A stretch of DNA of 64,000 bases from Corallococcus coralloides DSM 2259 (GTDB lineage: Bacteria; Myxococcota; Myxococcia; Myxococcales; Myxococcaceae), in the NCBI RefSeq assembly GCF_000255295.1, contig NC_017030.1:806001-870000 (forward strand), in the 5' to 3' direction. The notes under the pieces were generated by a model that saw only the letters and a program-made list of their open reading frames with translations, was not told the origin of the DNA and searched no databases. Shown here one piece after another: positions 10,532-18,413 of this stretch; the stretch's first letter is position 1; every line of letters starts with the position of its first letter. A program made the position numbers and the translations under genes.

Positions 10532-11041
10532 ATGCGACAGGTGCATGGATGGCTGGGGCTCCTGCTGGTGCTGTCCGGGTGCAGGCACCCCGCGGCCGCG
10601 TGGAAGGGCGTCGTCGAATGGCCGGATGAACGCTCGGCCCGGCCCGTGGAGAGCCCGATGCCCGCGGGTGCGGCGCAGGCCGCGGTGGGCGCCGTTCGCG
10701 AGTTCGTCAGGACGAATCCACGACGGTTGTTCTCTGGCTGCGAGCATCCCGAGGACGGCCTCAACGTTTCGCTCTTCACGGGGCCGACGCCGGGGCTCTA
10801 CTACGTGCTGTTGGATCCGGACTTCGAGCGACGCGCGGGACCGCGTCGGCGCATCCTCGATGGCTGGTTCTTCTACGCCGTCACCCCCCAGGGGGACGTG
10901 GTCGCGGAATCGCCGGGGCCTCCGGATGAAAGGACACCGGCTGAGCCACCTCAGGCCCCACCGCCTGTGCCCCAAGCTCCCGTGAACGACGCCGGGCCTG
11001 ACGGGGAACAGGGAGGTGTTGGCGGTACCACGACTGAATGA
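10532..11041 (+). CDS. Tandem lipoprotein paralogue B
   Basis: 169 residues. MRQVHGWLGLLLVLSGCRH gives a signal peptide and lipobox LSGC. It keeps the family core: VVEWPDERSARPVESPM, VGAVREFVRTNPR, FSGCEHPEDGL, LFTGPTPGLYYVLL and YAVTPQGDV. It is more diverged than A and C; the second cysteine of the GC-SPEQ motif remains but the FRRCGG cysteine is lost (RRAGPRRR). The ATG at 10532 is preceded by AGGGGACGGTGG. The GTG at 10514 in frame would add six residues. Function unknown. Confidence 0.72.
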   Translation: MRQVHGWLGLLLVLSGCRHPAAAWKGVVEWPDERSARPVESPMPAGAAQAAVGAVREFVRTNPRRLFSGCEHPEDGLNVSLFTGPTPGLYYVLLDPDFERRAGPRRRILDGWFFYAVTPQGDVVAESPGPPDERTPAEPPQAPPPVPQAPVNDAGPDGEQGGVGGTTTE

Positions 11042-11059
11042 GGTGCTCTCCTCTCGTGG

Positions 11060-11161
11060 GTGCGAGGACGCGCCGAGCGATTCGCGCTGCCTTCGTTACT
11101 CGTGCTGTTGATGGGATGCGTCGCTTCGATGCGTGCTTCCACCGTTGCGGCTGCTGCATGA
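11060..11161 (+). pseudogene. Remnant of a further lipoprotein: signal peptide only
   Basis: Between paralogues B and C, GTG at 11060 opens a 33-codon frame reading RFALPSLLVLLMGC, a clear signal with lipobox LLMGC, then VASMRAS and a stop at 11159-11161. The first residues MRGR match the start of paralogue C. No family core follows. I read it as the 5' end of a deleted family member or of a second JAMM-like gene. A functional 33-residue lipopeptide cannot be excluded. Confidence 0.4.
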
Positions 11162-11174
11162 ATAGGGAGCATCG

Positions 11175-11717
11175 ATGAGGGGCAGGGTTGTGGCGGCAGG
11201 ATGCATCGCGGTGCTCGCGGGATGTGCCGCGAAACCGAAGGCGTGGACGACGCCCATCGAATGGCCCGACGAGCAGTCTGCCTCGCTCGTGGGACAACCC
11301 ATGGAGGCCGGGGCCGCGGTGGCTGCCGCTGGCGCGATACGGGAGTTCATCCGCACGAACCCCGACCCCACGTTGTTCCAGGGCTGTTCCAGCCCGGAGC
11401 AGGGCCTGGCGGTCGCCGTCTTCACCGGGCCCACCCAGGGCCTCTACTTCGTCGCGGTACACCAGGACTTCAGACGGTGTGGCGGCCCTCGCATCCGGGT
11501 TCTCGATGCATGGGATGCCTATGCGGTCACTCCCCAGGGAGAGGTGCTCGCAAAGGCCCCCCCTCCGGCGGGAGATGCCTCCTTCGCGATTCCTCCTCCT
11601 GCGCTGGACACGCAGCCTCCCGCGGAAGAGGCACCGGCGCCACCGCCCGTTCCGGAGCCACAGGTTCCGGCTCCTACCGGGGACGCGGAGCGTAGTAGCG
11701 GCGCAGCCAGCGGCTGA
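11175..11717 (+). CDS. Tandem lipoprotein paralogue C
   Basis: 180 residues, the closest relative of paralogue A. Signal MRGRVVAAGCIAVLAGC with lipobox LAGC. Core: PIEWPDEQSASLVGQPMEAG, AGAIREFIRTNPDPTLF, GCSSPEQGLAVAVFTGP, GLYFVAVHQDFRRCGGP and YAVTPQGEV; then a Pro/Ala tail. The final 44 nt overlap the antisense 3' end of the FRG-domain gene. GGGAG lies upstream of the ATG. Cys pairs in GCSSPEQ and RRCGG may form a disulfide after export. Confidence 0.75.
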   Translation: MRGRVVAAGCIAVLAGCAAKPKAWTTPIEWPDEQSASLVGQPMEAGAAVAAAGAIREFIRTNPDPTLFQGCSSPEQGLAVAVFTGPTQGLYFVAVHQDFRRCGGPRIRVLDAWDAYAVTPQGEVLAKAPPPAGDASFAIPPPALDTQPPAEEAPAPPPVPEPQVPAPTGDAERSSGAASG

Positions 11718-12465
11718 GGCCGTCCAGGCCGGGGAAGAGGACCCGCTCGGTGATGTTCGCCTGGTCGAGCTTGTCCCGGATCTCCCACTTGAGCTTCGCC
11801 GGCACCACCAGCCGGCGCACGCCCTGGTGCTGGTGCCCCAGGAACTCGTTCAGGCTCAGGCCCGGCCCGTTCATCACTGAAAACAGCGCGAACTGGTTCA
11901 CGATGCGCGCATCCAGCGACGGCGGCTCGAAGAACAACACGAACGGTTGCTCCCCCAACCCGTCGAACGTCGCCAGGTCCCCCGCCACCGTCGCCAGCAT
12001 CTCCGCCGTGAACACGTCCGCCCCCTCCAACCGCAGCTGCTCACGCAGCGGCCGGGGCAACTGCTGGTTCGTCTCGTGGTAGTCCACGCACCAGACCGCG
12101 CCGTCCTGCTCCAGCAGGTCCATGCGCTCCGTCATGAAGTGCAGCGCCACATAGGGACTGAACGTCCAGTCCAACAGCCGCGTCGGCATCCCGTGATGCT
12201 GCGCCAGCGCCAGCCAGTCCCAGATGGATGTCAGCCGCTCCGTGCCCGGCACGCCTCGCGCGTACTTGCGGAAGGCCCGCAGCAGGTCCCGCTCCTGCCG
12301 CACGAACGCCCCGTGGCGGTTGAGCGTCGCCGTCAAATCCAGCGTCGCGTCCGGGACGCCCCGGAACACGAAGCTCGTGCGGAACCGGCCCAGCGGCTCG
12401 TTCCAGGAGCCCGCGAACAGCAGGTCCTGCAGCTCCAACCACGATGTGACCCGACGCTCCTGCAT
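11674..12465 (-). CDS. FRG domain protein
   Basis: 263 residues. Diagnostic FRG pieces are FVFRGVPD near the N-terminus (about 32-39) and LALAQHHGMPTRLLDW with SPYVALHFM in the middle (about 85-110). The name comes from the conserved Phe-Arg-Gly. FRG domains are found in accessory and defence loci and are suspected nucleic-acid or ADP-ribose related enzymes, but no reaction is proved. The start has GAGGGG upstream. The 3' end, coding YYAPRPR, overlaps the end of lipoprotein C on the other strand, and a copy of the same DNA has been carried to the end of lipoprotein A. Confidence 0.85.
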   Translation of the reverse strand: MQERRVTSWLELQDLLFAGSWNEPLGRFRTSFVFRGVPDATLDLTATLNRHGAFVRQERDLLRAFRKYARGVPGTERLTSIWDWLALAQHHGMPTRLLDWTFSPYVALHFMTERMDLLEQDGAVWCVDYHETNQQLPRPLREQLRLEGADVFTAEMLATVAGDLATFDGLGEQPFVLFFEPPSLDARIVNQFALFSVMNGPGLSLNEFLGHQHQGVRRLVVPAKLKWEIRDKLDQANITERVLFPGLDGLSRWLRRYYAPRPR

Positions 12466-12520
12466 CCGCTGTCCCCTCGCCGCCTGACAAGGTGGACCCT
12501 GTCCTCCCGGAACGCAGGGG

Positions 12521-12541
12521 CCGGGCGTCCAGGACGCCCGG
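12521..12541 (-). terminator. Hairpin downstream of the 78-residue zinc-ribbon-like gene
   Basis: CCGGGCGTCC and its reverse complement meet around one A (12521-12541), giving an 8-10 bp stem 34 nt past the stop codon of the minus-strand gene at 12575. It likely separates that gene from the FRG gene downstream. Confidence 0.45.
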
Positions 12542-12574
12542 TTGGCTCAATCACAGCGCTTGAAACAAAGACGC

Positions 12575-12811
12575 CTACGGCTGCCCGAAGTTCGCGGGCT
12601 GCGTGAAGGCAAACGAGCTGGCACCCGGCGCCTTGTCCTGCTGGAACAGCGGGCACTTGGCGCAGGTGAAGCTCTCCCAGTCCTGACGGACCGCCACGTC
12701 GATGCAGCCGCCGTAGAAGCGGCAGTGGACGTTGCGGTGCTCCTCGATGGAGAACGTATCGGCCCGCAGCGGGAGGTGGAACTTGGTGGGACGCGGCTGT
12801 GGACAAGGCAT
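12575..12811 (-). CDS. Small four-cysteine hypothetical protein
   Basis: 78 residues with cysteines at 30, 36, 49 and 52 (HCRFYGGC and FTCAKCP), a spacing compatible with a zinc site, although the first pair is wide. No membrane segment. GAGAGA precedes the ATG. Conserved short Cys proteins of this type are common in myxobacteria; no role is known. Separated from the FRG gene by a hairpin. Confidence 0.65.
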   Translation of the reverse strand: MPCPQPRPTKFHLPLRADTFSIEEHRNVHCRFYGGCIDVAVRQDWESFTCAKCPLFQQDKAPGASSFAFTQPANFGQP

Positions 12812-13086
12812 TGGATTCTCTCTAGCCCCCCTCGTGGGTGCTGATTCCCTCTACTGACTGGTGCGTCGCGTCATTCCCGGCCGTCCGTCGCCCGGACACT
12901 GAACGCCTGCACCCCGTCTCATCGCTGCCAGCAGAAGACCGTGTGGGTGTGACACATTCAAAAGGCACAACAGCCTAATGACGTCGGGCGTCCCTGGCCC
13001 GTCCCGCCAGGATGTCTGCCTTCACGCGGAGCAACCGGCCGGGCGGGCCGTCGGAATCTTCACGCCCGGAGCCCTTTCCCGCGAGA

Positions 13087-14901
13087 ATGCGGCGCGTGAG
13101 CTCCCCCGCCCGACCCCCCCGCGATTCCTCCCGCTGGCTGAGCGCCCTGGCCCTGCTGTCACTCGTGCTGCTCAGCGGCTGTTCCGCCTTCTCCCGCGCC
13201 GTGCGCGAGGGCGACGGCGCCGTGAAGGAGCGCCACTGGGCCGAAGCCGAAGCCGCCTACCTGCGCGCCCTGGCCGCGGATCCGGAGGCCTCCGAAATCA
13301 CCGTGAAGCTGCGCGCGGTGCGCAGGGAGTGGGGCGAGGAGGTGTACCAGGAGGCCGGCGCCGCCCATTCCTCCGGGGACCTGCCGTCCGCCACCAAGCT
13401 GCTGGTGCGCGTGCTGGAGCTGAACCCCGACCATGAAGGGGCCCGCGCGCTGCTCGCGCAGACGTTGGATGCGCGCGTGCAGGTGGCCTTGGGGCTGCTC
13501 AAGGAGGAGAAGCTCCAGGATGCCCGCGCGGAGCTGGACGCGGTGCTGGCCGTGTCGCCGGACCACGTGAACGCTCGCAAGGGCGTGGACGCCGTGCAGG
13601 TGGCGTGGGCGAAGCGCTTCTTCGCCAGCGCGGAGACGCTGGAGAAGGCCGGCAAGCTGGGCAACGCGCTCGTGGCCTATGTGCGCGCGGACCAGGAGCG
13701 CGTGGGCGCCACCGCCGCCCGGGAGCGCGCGGAGGCCGTGCGGCAGCGGCTGCGCGACGAGGTGGCCTTCCTGGTGGTCGCCACGCCCGTGGAGGACAAC
13801 GCCCAGGCCCCCGACGTCGCCCAGCGGCTGAGCGCGGGACGGCTGGCGTCGGCGCTCCCCACGAAGCTGCCCCTGAAGGTCGTGACGGAGGCGCCCCCGG
13901 GCCGCGTGGGCGTGAAGCTGGACCTGTCCCTGGAGCGCGTGCTGCCGCTCAAGGCGGTGGAGGACTCCCAGCGCAGCCAGCGCTACCTCGCGGGCAACCG
14001 CTCCGTGCCCAACCCCAAGCGCGGCGACTACGAGAAGAAGCTGCTGGAGGCGGAGCGCACCCTGGAGGGCGTGGAGCGCAAGCAGGCCGCCGTGCTGCGC
14101 GAGTACCTCAAGGCCCAGGTGGAGCTGGGCACGCTGCGCGACGCCGCCGAGCGCTGCCGCGAGCGGGAGAAGCGCGAGTGCCGCGCGGCCATCCAGGAGT
14201 GCGGCGAGGAGGCCCGCGACGCGAAGAGCCCGGGCAAGGTGCCCAGCGAGTGCGACCCGGAGCGGTGCTCCGGGCAGTGCACCCAGGATGAAGGCCTGAT
14301 GTCGATGAAGGCCAAGGCGGCGCGCGTGCTGGAGGTGGCGGTGCAGGTGGCCCTGGACAAGGCGGAGACGCAGCGCTCCGAGGTGCAGCGCAACCGCGAC
14401 TCCGTCTTCCGCGAGCCCATCACCGTGGAGGAGCCCATGTACTCGGACTTCGTCTACGACGTGCAGCTGCACCGGCTCACCGTGACGGCCACCGTGACGT
14501 CGGTGATGCGCGACCTCTTGACGCCCCAGCAGGTGCCCGCGCCCAACACGCAGGACTACGCGGTGCTGCACGAGGACCTGGCGCACAAGGGCTATGACCG
14601 CTACGGCGTGCTCGCGGACCCCGTGCAGCTGCGCAACGAGCTGGAGCTGCGCGTGGACGCGGGCGACAAGGCCGTGGCGGACGTGGCGAAGCACGTGAGG
14701 GAGCGCTTCGACCTGTACCGCGGCAAGCGCGTGGAGGACGCCCGGCGCGGCATGGTGCGCCCCGGCGCGGAGGACGTGGTGGAGACCGCCGTGCGCGCGC
14801 TGCTGCTCACCGCGGACGCGCCGCCGCAGGACATCCTCCAGCCCGTCGCCCGCGCGCGCGGCCTCACCCGGCCGGAGGCCCTCCTGGGCGTGGGGCAGTA
14901 G
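13087..14901 (+). CDS. TPR-containing lipoprotein
   Basis: 604 residues from the ATG at 13087. RRVSSPARPPRDSSRWLS precedes a hydrophobic stretch and the lipobox LLSGC (Cys32). Residues about 35-200 contain several TPR-like helix pairs (HWAEAEAAYLRALAADPEA, DLPSATKLLVRVLELNPDH, KLQDARAELDAVLAVSPDH), a protein-interaction scaffold. A long coiled-coil stretch follows (YEKKLLEAERTLEGVERKQA), then a Cys-rich patch (CREREKRECRAAIQECGE...CDPERCSGQC) and an alpha-helical C-terminus. Likely located in the periplasm or outer membrane. The in-frame 13012 start would put 25 residues ahead of the signal. No partner is evident nearby. Confidence 0.8.
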   Translation: MRRVSSPARPPRDSSRWLSALALLSLVLLSGCSAFSRAVREGDGAVKERHWAEAEAAYLRALAADPEASEITVKLRAVRREWGEEVYQEAGAAHSSGDLPSATKLLVRVLELNPDHEGARALLAQTLDARVQVALGLLKEEKLQDARAELDAVLAVSPDHVNARKGVDAVQVAWAKRFFASAETLEKAGKLGNALVAYVRADQERVGATAARERAEAVRQRLRDEVAFLVVATPVEDNAQAPDVAQRLSAGRLASALPTKLPLKVVTEAPPGRVGVKLDLSLERVLPLKAVEDSQRSQRYLAGNRSVPNPKRGDYEKKLLEAERTLEGVERKQAAVLREYLKAQVELGTLRDAAERCREREKRECRAAIQECGEEARDAKSPGKVPSECDPERCSGQCTQDEGLMSMKAKAARVLEVAVQVALDKAETQRSEVQRNRDSVFREPITVEEPMYSDFVYDVQLHRLTVTATVTSVMRDLLTPQQVPAPNTQDYAVLHEDLAHKGYDRYGVLADPVQLRNELELRVDAGDKAVADVAKHVRERFDLYRGKRVEDARRGMVRPGAEDVVETAVRALLLTADAPPQDILQPVARARGLTRPEALLGVGQ

Positions 14902-14973
14902 TCCAGCGCCCGCGCCTCGCGGCGCGAAACAGGCCGCCCTTCGCGCCGCTCCTGGCGCGAGGGCCTGGCCTCC

Positions 14974-16227
14974 TCAGTCCAGGCTGGCGCTCATCTCCGG
15001 GCGCTCCAGCCTCAGCGTCTCCACCCGGCGCCTGCGCGCGCCCGCGATGGTCAGGTGCCACGCGGCGGCGGCGAGGCCCACGCAGAAGCAGCCGGCCCAC
15101 AGCGCGGTGGTGCCCATGTGGCCCAGCATCGCTCCGCCCAGCGCGGGGGCGACGCTGGACGCCAGGCCCCACATCATGTGGTACGCGCCCTGGTAACTGC
15201 CGCGCAGCTCCGCCGGCGCCAGGTCCGCCACCACCGATGGCGCCACCGGCGAGTGGACAATCTCTCCCAGCGTCCACACCGCCACGGCCGCCATCGCCAG
15301 CGGCACGGTGGCCGGCAGCGCGTGCAGCCCGAAGCCCACGGCGGTGAGCACGCCCGCCACCGCCAGCGCGGTGGAGCGGCGCACCCGGCCCACGCTTCGC
15401 ACGACGAACGGCTGGAGCGCGACGATGAGCACGCCGTTGACGGACATCACCAGCCCGTACTGGGCGGGCGTCAGGCCCTGCTGGGTCAGCGTCACCGGCA
15501 GGCTCATGAAGCTCTGGTGGAAGAGCAGGGCCAGCGCGAACACCGGCAGGCAGAAGGCCAGGTACACGCTGTCGCGGAAGGGCGTCAGCACCGCCCCCAG
15601 CGGGGAGTGCTCCGCGTGCGCCGCTCGCGCCTCCGGGGGCCGCGTCTCCGGCACGAACGCCCAGACGCAGCAGCCGTAGAGGAACGTGGTCACCGCGTCC
15701 GCGATGAAGAGCAGCCGGTAGCCCAGCCCCGCGAGCAGGCCCGCCAGCGGCAGCGCGATGGCGAAGCCCAGGTTGATGACCCAGTAGAGCAACCCGTACG
15801 CGCGCGCCCGGTCCCGGGGCGGCACCAGGTCCGCCACCGCCGCGGACACCGCCGGCCGGTACAAATCCCCCAGGATGCCCAGGAGGAAGGCCGCCACCGC
15901 GATGCGGCCCGGCGTCTCCGAGTGGCCGATGAGCAGCATGGCCCCCGACCCCAGCCACAGACCCCCCGCGAGCGTCAGCCGCCGGCCCACCCGGTCCGCG
16001 AGCATGCCCCCCAAGGGCGCCGCCAGCACCGCGCCCGCGCCGTTGAGCGCCACGATGAAGCCCGCCTGCTCCACGCTGAAGCCGCGCTCGCGCGTGAGGT
16101 ACAGCGCCAGGAACGGCGCGACGAAGGACCCCAGCCGGTTCACGAAGGTGCCCACCCACAGGACCCAATACGTCCGTGGCAGGCCACCCCCGCCCAGCGC
16201 TCTCAACACCGTGGCAACGGGATTCAT
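14974..16227 (-). CDS. Major facilitator superfamily transporter
   Basis: 417 residues with about 12 hydrophobic segments. The first loop motif GGMLADRVGRRLTLA after helix 2 is the MFS signature G-x-x-x-D-R-x-G-R. The overall pattern resembles the MdtH/drug-efflux type, but the substrate cannot be told. The start at 16227 (MNPVATVLRALGGGG) is chosen because upstream in-frame codons give a charged, non-hydrophobic extension. Divergent from the AEC transporter at 16413; the 186 nt between them holds both promoters. Confidence 0.88.
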   Translation of the reverse strand: MNPVATVLRALGGGGLPRTYWVLWVGTFVNRLGSFVAPFLALYLTRERGFSVEQAGFIVALNGAGAVLAAPLGGMLADRVGRRLTLAGGLWLGSGAMLLIGHSETPGRIAVAAFLLGILGDLYRPAVSAAVADLVPPRDRARAYGLLYWVINLGFAIALPLAGLLAGLGYRLLFIADAVTTFLYGCCVWAFVPETRPPEARAAHAEHSPLGAVLTPFRDSVYLAFCLPVFALALLFHQSFMSLPVTLTQQGLTPAQYGLVMSVNGVLIVALQPFVVRSVGRVRRSTALAVAGVLTAVGFGLHALPATVPLAMAAVAVWTLGEIVHSPVAPSVVADLAPAELRGSYQGAYHMMWGLASSVAPALGGAMLGHMGTTALWAGCFCVGLAAAAWHLTIAGARRRRVETLRLERPEMSASLD

Positions 16228-16412
16228 GGCGTTTGCCCGACGGACATGGAGAGGAAGGACTGACCGCGGGCGCCCGCCAGCATGCCCCCGATTCCAGCCG
16301 CGCGCGAAACGCGACTTCCCCGCGCGCACCTTCATGGCGCTGGACATCGCTGGCGGGCTCCTCCAGGTTGCCGCGCCAATCCACACCCTGGAAGGCGGGA
16401 CGCAAGGCGGGC

Positions 16413-17318
16413 ATGGGGCAGGTCATCGGACTCCTGGGGGTGTGTCTCGTCTTGGGCGTGCTGGCGCGGCGCAGTGGCCGGTTCCCCGAAGGGACGGCGC
16501 CCGCGTTCAACGTCTTCCTGCTCAACGTGTCCCTGCCGGCGCTGGTGCTGCGCGCCATGCACCGGCTGGAGTTCGCGCCCGGGCTGGTGGTGGCCGCCGC
16601 GGCGCCGTGGCTGCTCTTCGTGGGGGCGGTGCTCTTCCTCCGCCTGCTCGGGCCCCGGCTGGGGCTGTCGCGCGAGTCGGTGACGGCGCTCATCCTCACC
16701 GCGGGGCTGGGCAATACGGCCTTCGTGGGCCTGCCCATGGCCGCCGCGCTGCTGGGGCCCTCGGGCGTGCCGGTGGCGGTGGTGGCGGATCAGCTGGGCT
16801 CGTTCCTGGTGCTGGCGACGCTCGCCACGCTGACGGCGGCGAGGGCCAGCGCCCGGTCGGAGCTGTCCGTCCGCTCGCTCGTGCGCAAGGTGCTGGGGTT
16901 CGTCCCGTTCCAGGCGCTGGTGCTGGCGCTGCTGCTGCGTCCCTTCGCCTTCCCGGAGTGGCTGGAGTCCGTGCTGCAGCGGCTGGGGGACCTGCTCACG
17001 CCGCTGGCGCTGTTCGTCGTGGGCTTCCAGCTGAGGCTGAAGGGGCTCTGGCCGCGGGTGCCGGCGCTCGCGCTGGGGCTGTCCTACAAGCTGGTGCTCG
17101 CGCCGCTGGCGGTGCTGGGCCTGCTGATGCTCATGCCCGGGCTGGCGCTGGTGGTGAAGCAGGCCACGGTGTTGCAGATCGCCATGGCGCCCATGGTGAC
17201 GGCCGCCATCCTCGCGGCCGAGCATGACCTGGACGCGGACCTGGCGGTGCTGATGGTGGGCGTGGGCATTCCGCTGTCGTTCGCCACCGCGCCGCTGCTC
17301 TTGTCCCTGGTGCACTGA
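16413..17318 (+). CDS. AEC family (auxin efflux carrier-type) transporter
   Basis: 301 residues, the usual length, almost entirely hydrophobic with about ten predicted spans. The paired patterns FNVFLLNVSLPALVLRAMH in the first half and QIAMAPMVTAAILAAEHD in the second are characteristic of AEC permeases (malonate/organic acid and auxin-like carriers). The substrate is unknown. The gene starts 186 nt from the divergent MFS gene and ends in a hairpin that includes its stop codon. Confidence 0.85.
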   Translation: MGQVIGLLGVCLVLGVLARRSGRFPEGTAPAFNVFLLNVSLPALVLRAMHRLEFAPGLVVAAAAPWLLFVGAVLFLRLLGPRLGLSRESVTALILTAGLGNTAFVGLPMAAALLGPSGVPVAVVADQLGSFLVLATLATLTAARASARSELSVRSLVRKVLGFVPFQALVLALLLRPFAFPEWLESVLQRLGDLLTPLALFVVGFQLRLKGLWPRVPALALGLSYKLVLAPLAVLGLLMLMPGLALVVKQATVLQIAMAPMVTAAILAAEHDLDADLAVLMVGVGIPLSFATAPLLLSLVH

Positions 17319-17342
17319 CGCCCGTGTGCGGCACGGGCGTCA
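17316..17342 (+). terminator. Terminator overlapping the AEC stop codon
   Basis: An 11-bp perfect stem TGACGCCCGTG (17316-17326) with 17332-17342 around a 5-nt loop. The stop codon TGA forms the first three bases of the stem. Confidence 0.65.
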
Positions 17343-17353
17343 GTCGATTCGTT

Positions 17354-17563
17354 TCAGGCGAGCGCCGTGGTCTCGAAGGAGAGCTCGACGCCATTGGGCT
17401 TCACGCGCATCTGCGGGCGCGACAGCACATGGCAGTGCGGGCAATAGCCGTGGGCACCGGCTGGCGTGGCCCGGATGGAGACCGCGCCGCCACACATCAT
17501 GCAGCCCTCGGGAAGATCGAAGTCCGCGAACCGCTCTCCGCTCTGGGTCTCGAATTGGGTCAT
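17354..17563 (-). CDS. Small zinc-ribbon protein
   Basis: 69 residues with CMMCGG and YCPHCH, two CxxC pairs 20 residues apart, a likely zinc ribbon. The C-terminus is beta-rich. No membrane segment or signal, so cytoplasmic. Function unknown; such proteins often act as adaptors or regulators. Convergent with the AEC gene. Confidence 0.7.
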   Translation of the reverse strand: MTQFETQSGERFADFDLPEGCMMCGGAVSIRATPAGAHGYCPHCHVLSRPQMRVKPNGVELSFETTALA

Positions 17564-17812
17564 GACATTGAGTTAACGCAGGATCCGCCCGACACAAGCA
17601 GACCGGCTCCGCGCCGCGAGGACCCGGTGTGACGCCTTGCCCCACCTTTCGGGGACAGAAGACGGCCCTCCAGGGCAGCCTGCAAAGGTTACCGGCCGAT
17701 CTGCGACTGCTCACCCGCCGACACCGCAACCTGTTGGGCGGCCTTGCGGACGCTGGCACGGGGATTTCATAGCGCACCCCCTCGGACAGCAACGGGACGG
17801 GGGAGGCGCGGG

Positions 17813-18055
17813 ATGGGTGCAGGGAACACAGTGAAGGTCATGTGCGACCGGAAGGGCTGGCGGGTGGAGGTCGCCCACTCGGGGGGTGTGCGGCGCTACC
17901 GGTACGGCAGCGAGTCGCAGGCGCGCTACTTCGCGGCGGTGTTCGAGCTGGGGCCGAGCGTGCTGCCCCCCAAGAACCACGCGCGAAGGCGGCAGGAGCC
18001 CCGCTTGGCTCTACCCAATGAGGTCTCTTTCGGAGAGGCTTGGCTGCATGAGTGA
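17813..18055 (+). CDS. Hypothetical protein, first of a coupled pair
   Basis: 80 residues from the ATG at 17813, preceded by GGGGAGG. An N-terminal beta-rich part (VKVMCDRKGWRVEVAHSGGVRRYRYGSESQARYFAAVFEL) suggests a small folded domain with no recognised family. It overlaps the next gene by 8 nt (ATGAGTGA), so translation is coupled. The longer frame to 17744 lacks a ribosome site. Confidence 0.6.
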   Translation: MGAGNTVKVMCDRKGWRVEVAHSGGVRRYRYGSESQARYFAAVFELGPSVLPPKNHARRRQEPRLALPNEVSFGEAWLHE

Positions 18056-18338
18056 TGCTCCCAAGCCCAAGCCCTTCATCCTTCCCAACCGGCAGCACGT
18101 CACCAAGGAGCCGGATCCGGGCGGCCGTTGGTCCGCGCAGTTCCCGGACACGATTGGTTACACCAGCCAGGGCGGCGGCAAGGTGCCGGCCGACTTCGGG
18201 TGGAACACCAACCCCAAGCAGTGGCAGGAAGAGCTGACGCCGCAGACGCTGGCGGAGCGCTTCGAGGAGCTGCGCATCCTGCCTCCGAAGAAGGACGCCC
18301 CCGCGCTGCCCCCGCCGGCCACGCCCGCGAAGCCCTGA
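18048..18338 (+). CDS. Hypothetical protein, second of a coupled pair
   Basis: 96 residues, rich in Pro and Lys (PKPKPFILPNRQHVTKEPDPGG...PPPATPAKP). The middle (WSAQFPDTIGYTSQGGGKVPADFGW) may be the only ordered part. It starts inside the end of the preceding gene and ends 35 nt before a strong hairpin. Role unknown. Confidence 0.6.
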   Translation: MSDAPKPKPFILPNRQHVTKEPDPGGRWSAQFPDTIGYTSQGGGKVPADFGWNTNPKQWQEELTPQTLAERFEELRILPPKKDAPALPPPATPAKP

Positions 18339-18372
18339 AGCTCCGGGTGAATCAGCGGGCCGTGTCCGCTTC

Positions 18373-18398
18373 CAGGGCCCGGAGGTTCCCGGGCCCTG
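18373..18398. terminator. Hairpin between convergent genes
   Basis: A 10-bp stem CAGGGCCCGG with its complement (18373-18382 and 18389-18398) around a 6-nt loop. It lies between the + strand pair ending at 18338 and the minus gene ending at 18414. Confidence 0.6.
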
Positions 18399-18413
18399 TC
18401 GAAGCGTGACTCG

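Noticed and set aside
12812-13086. 275-nt gap upstream of the TPR lipoprotein
   Set aside because: No gene or convincing promoter recognised; only divergent gene starts.
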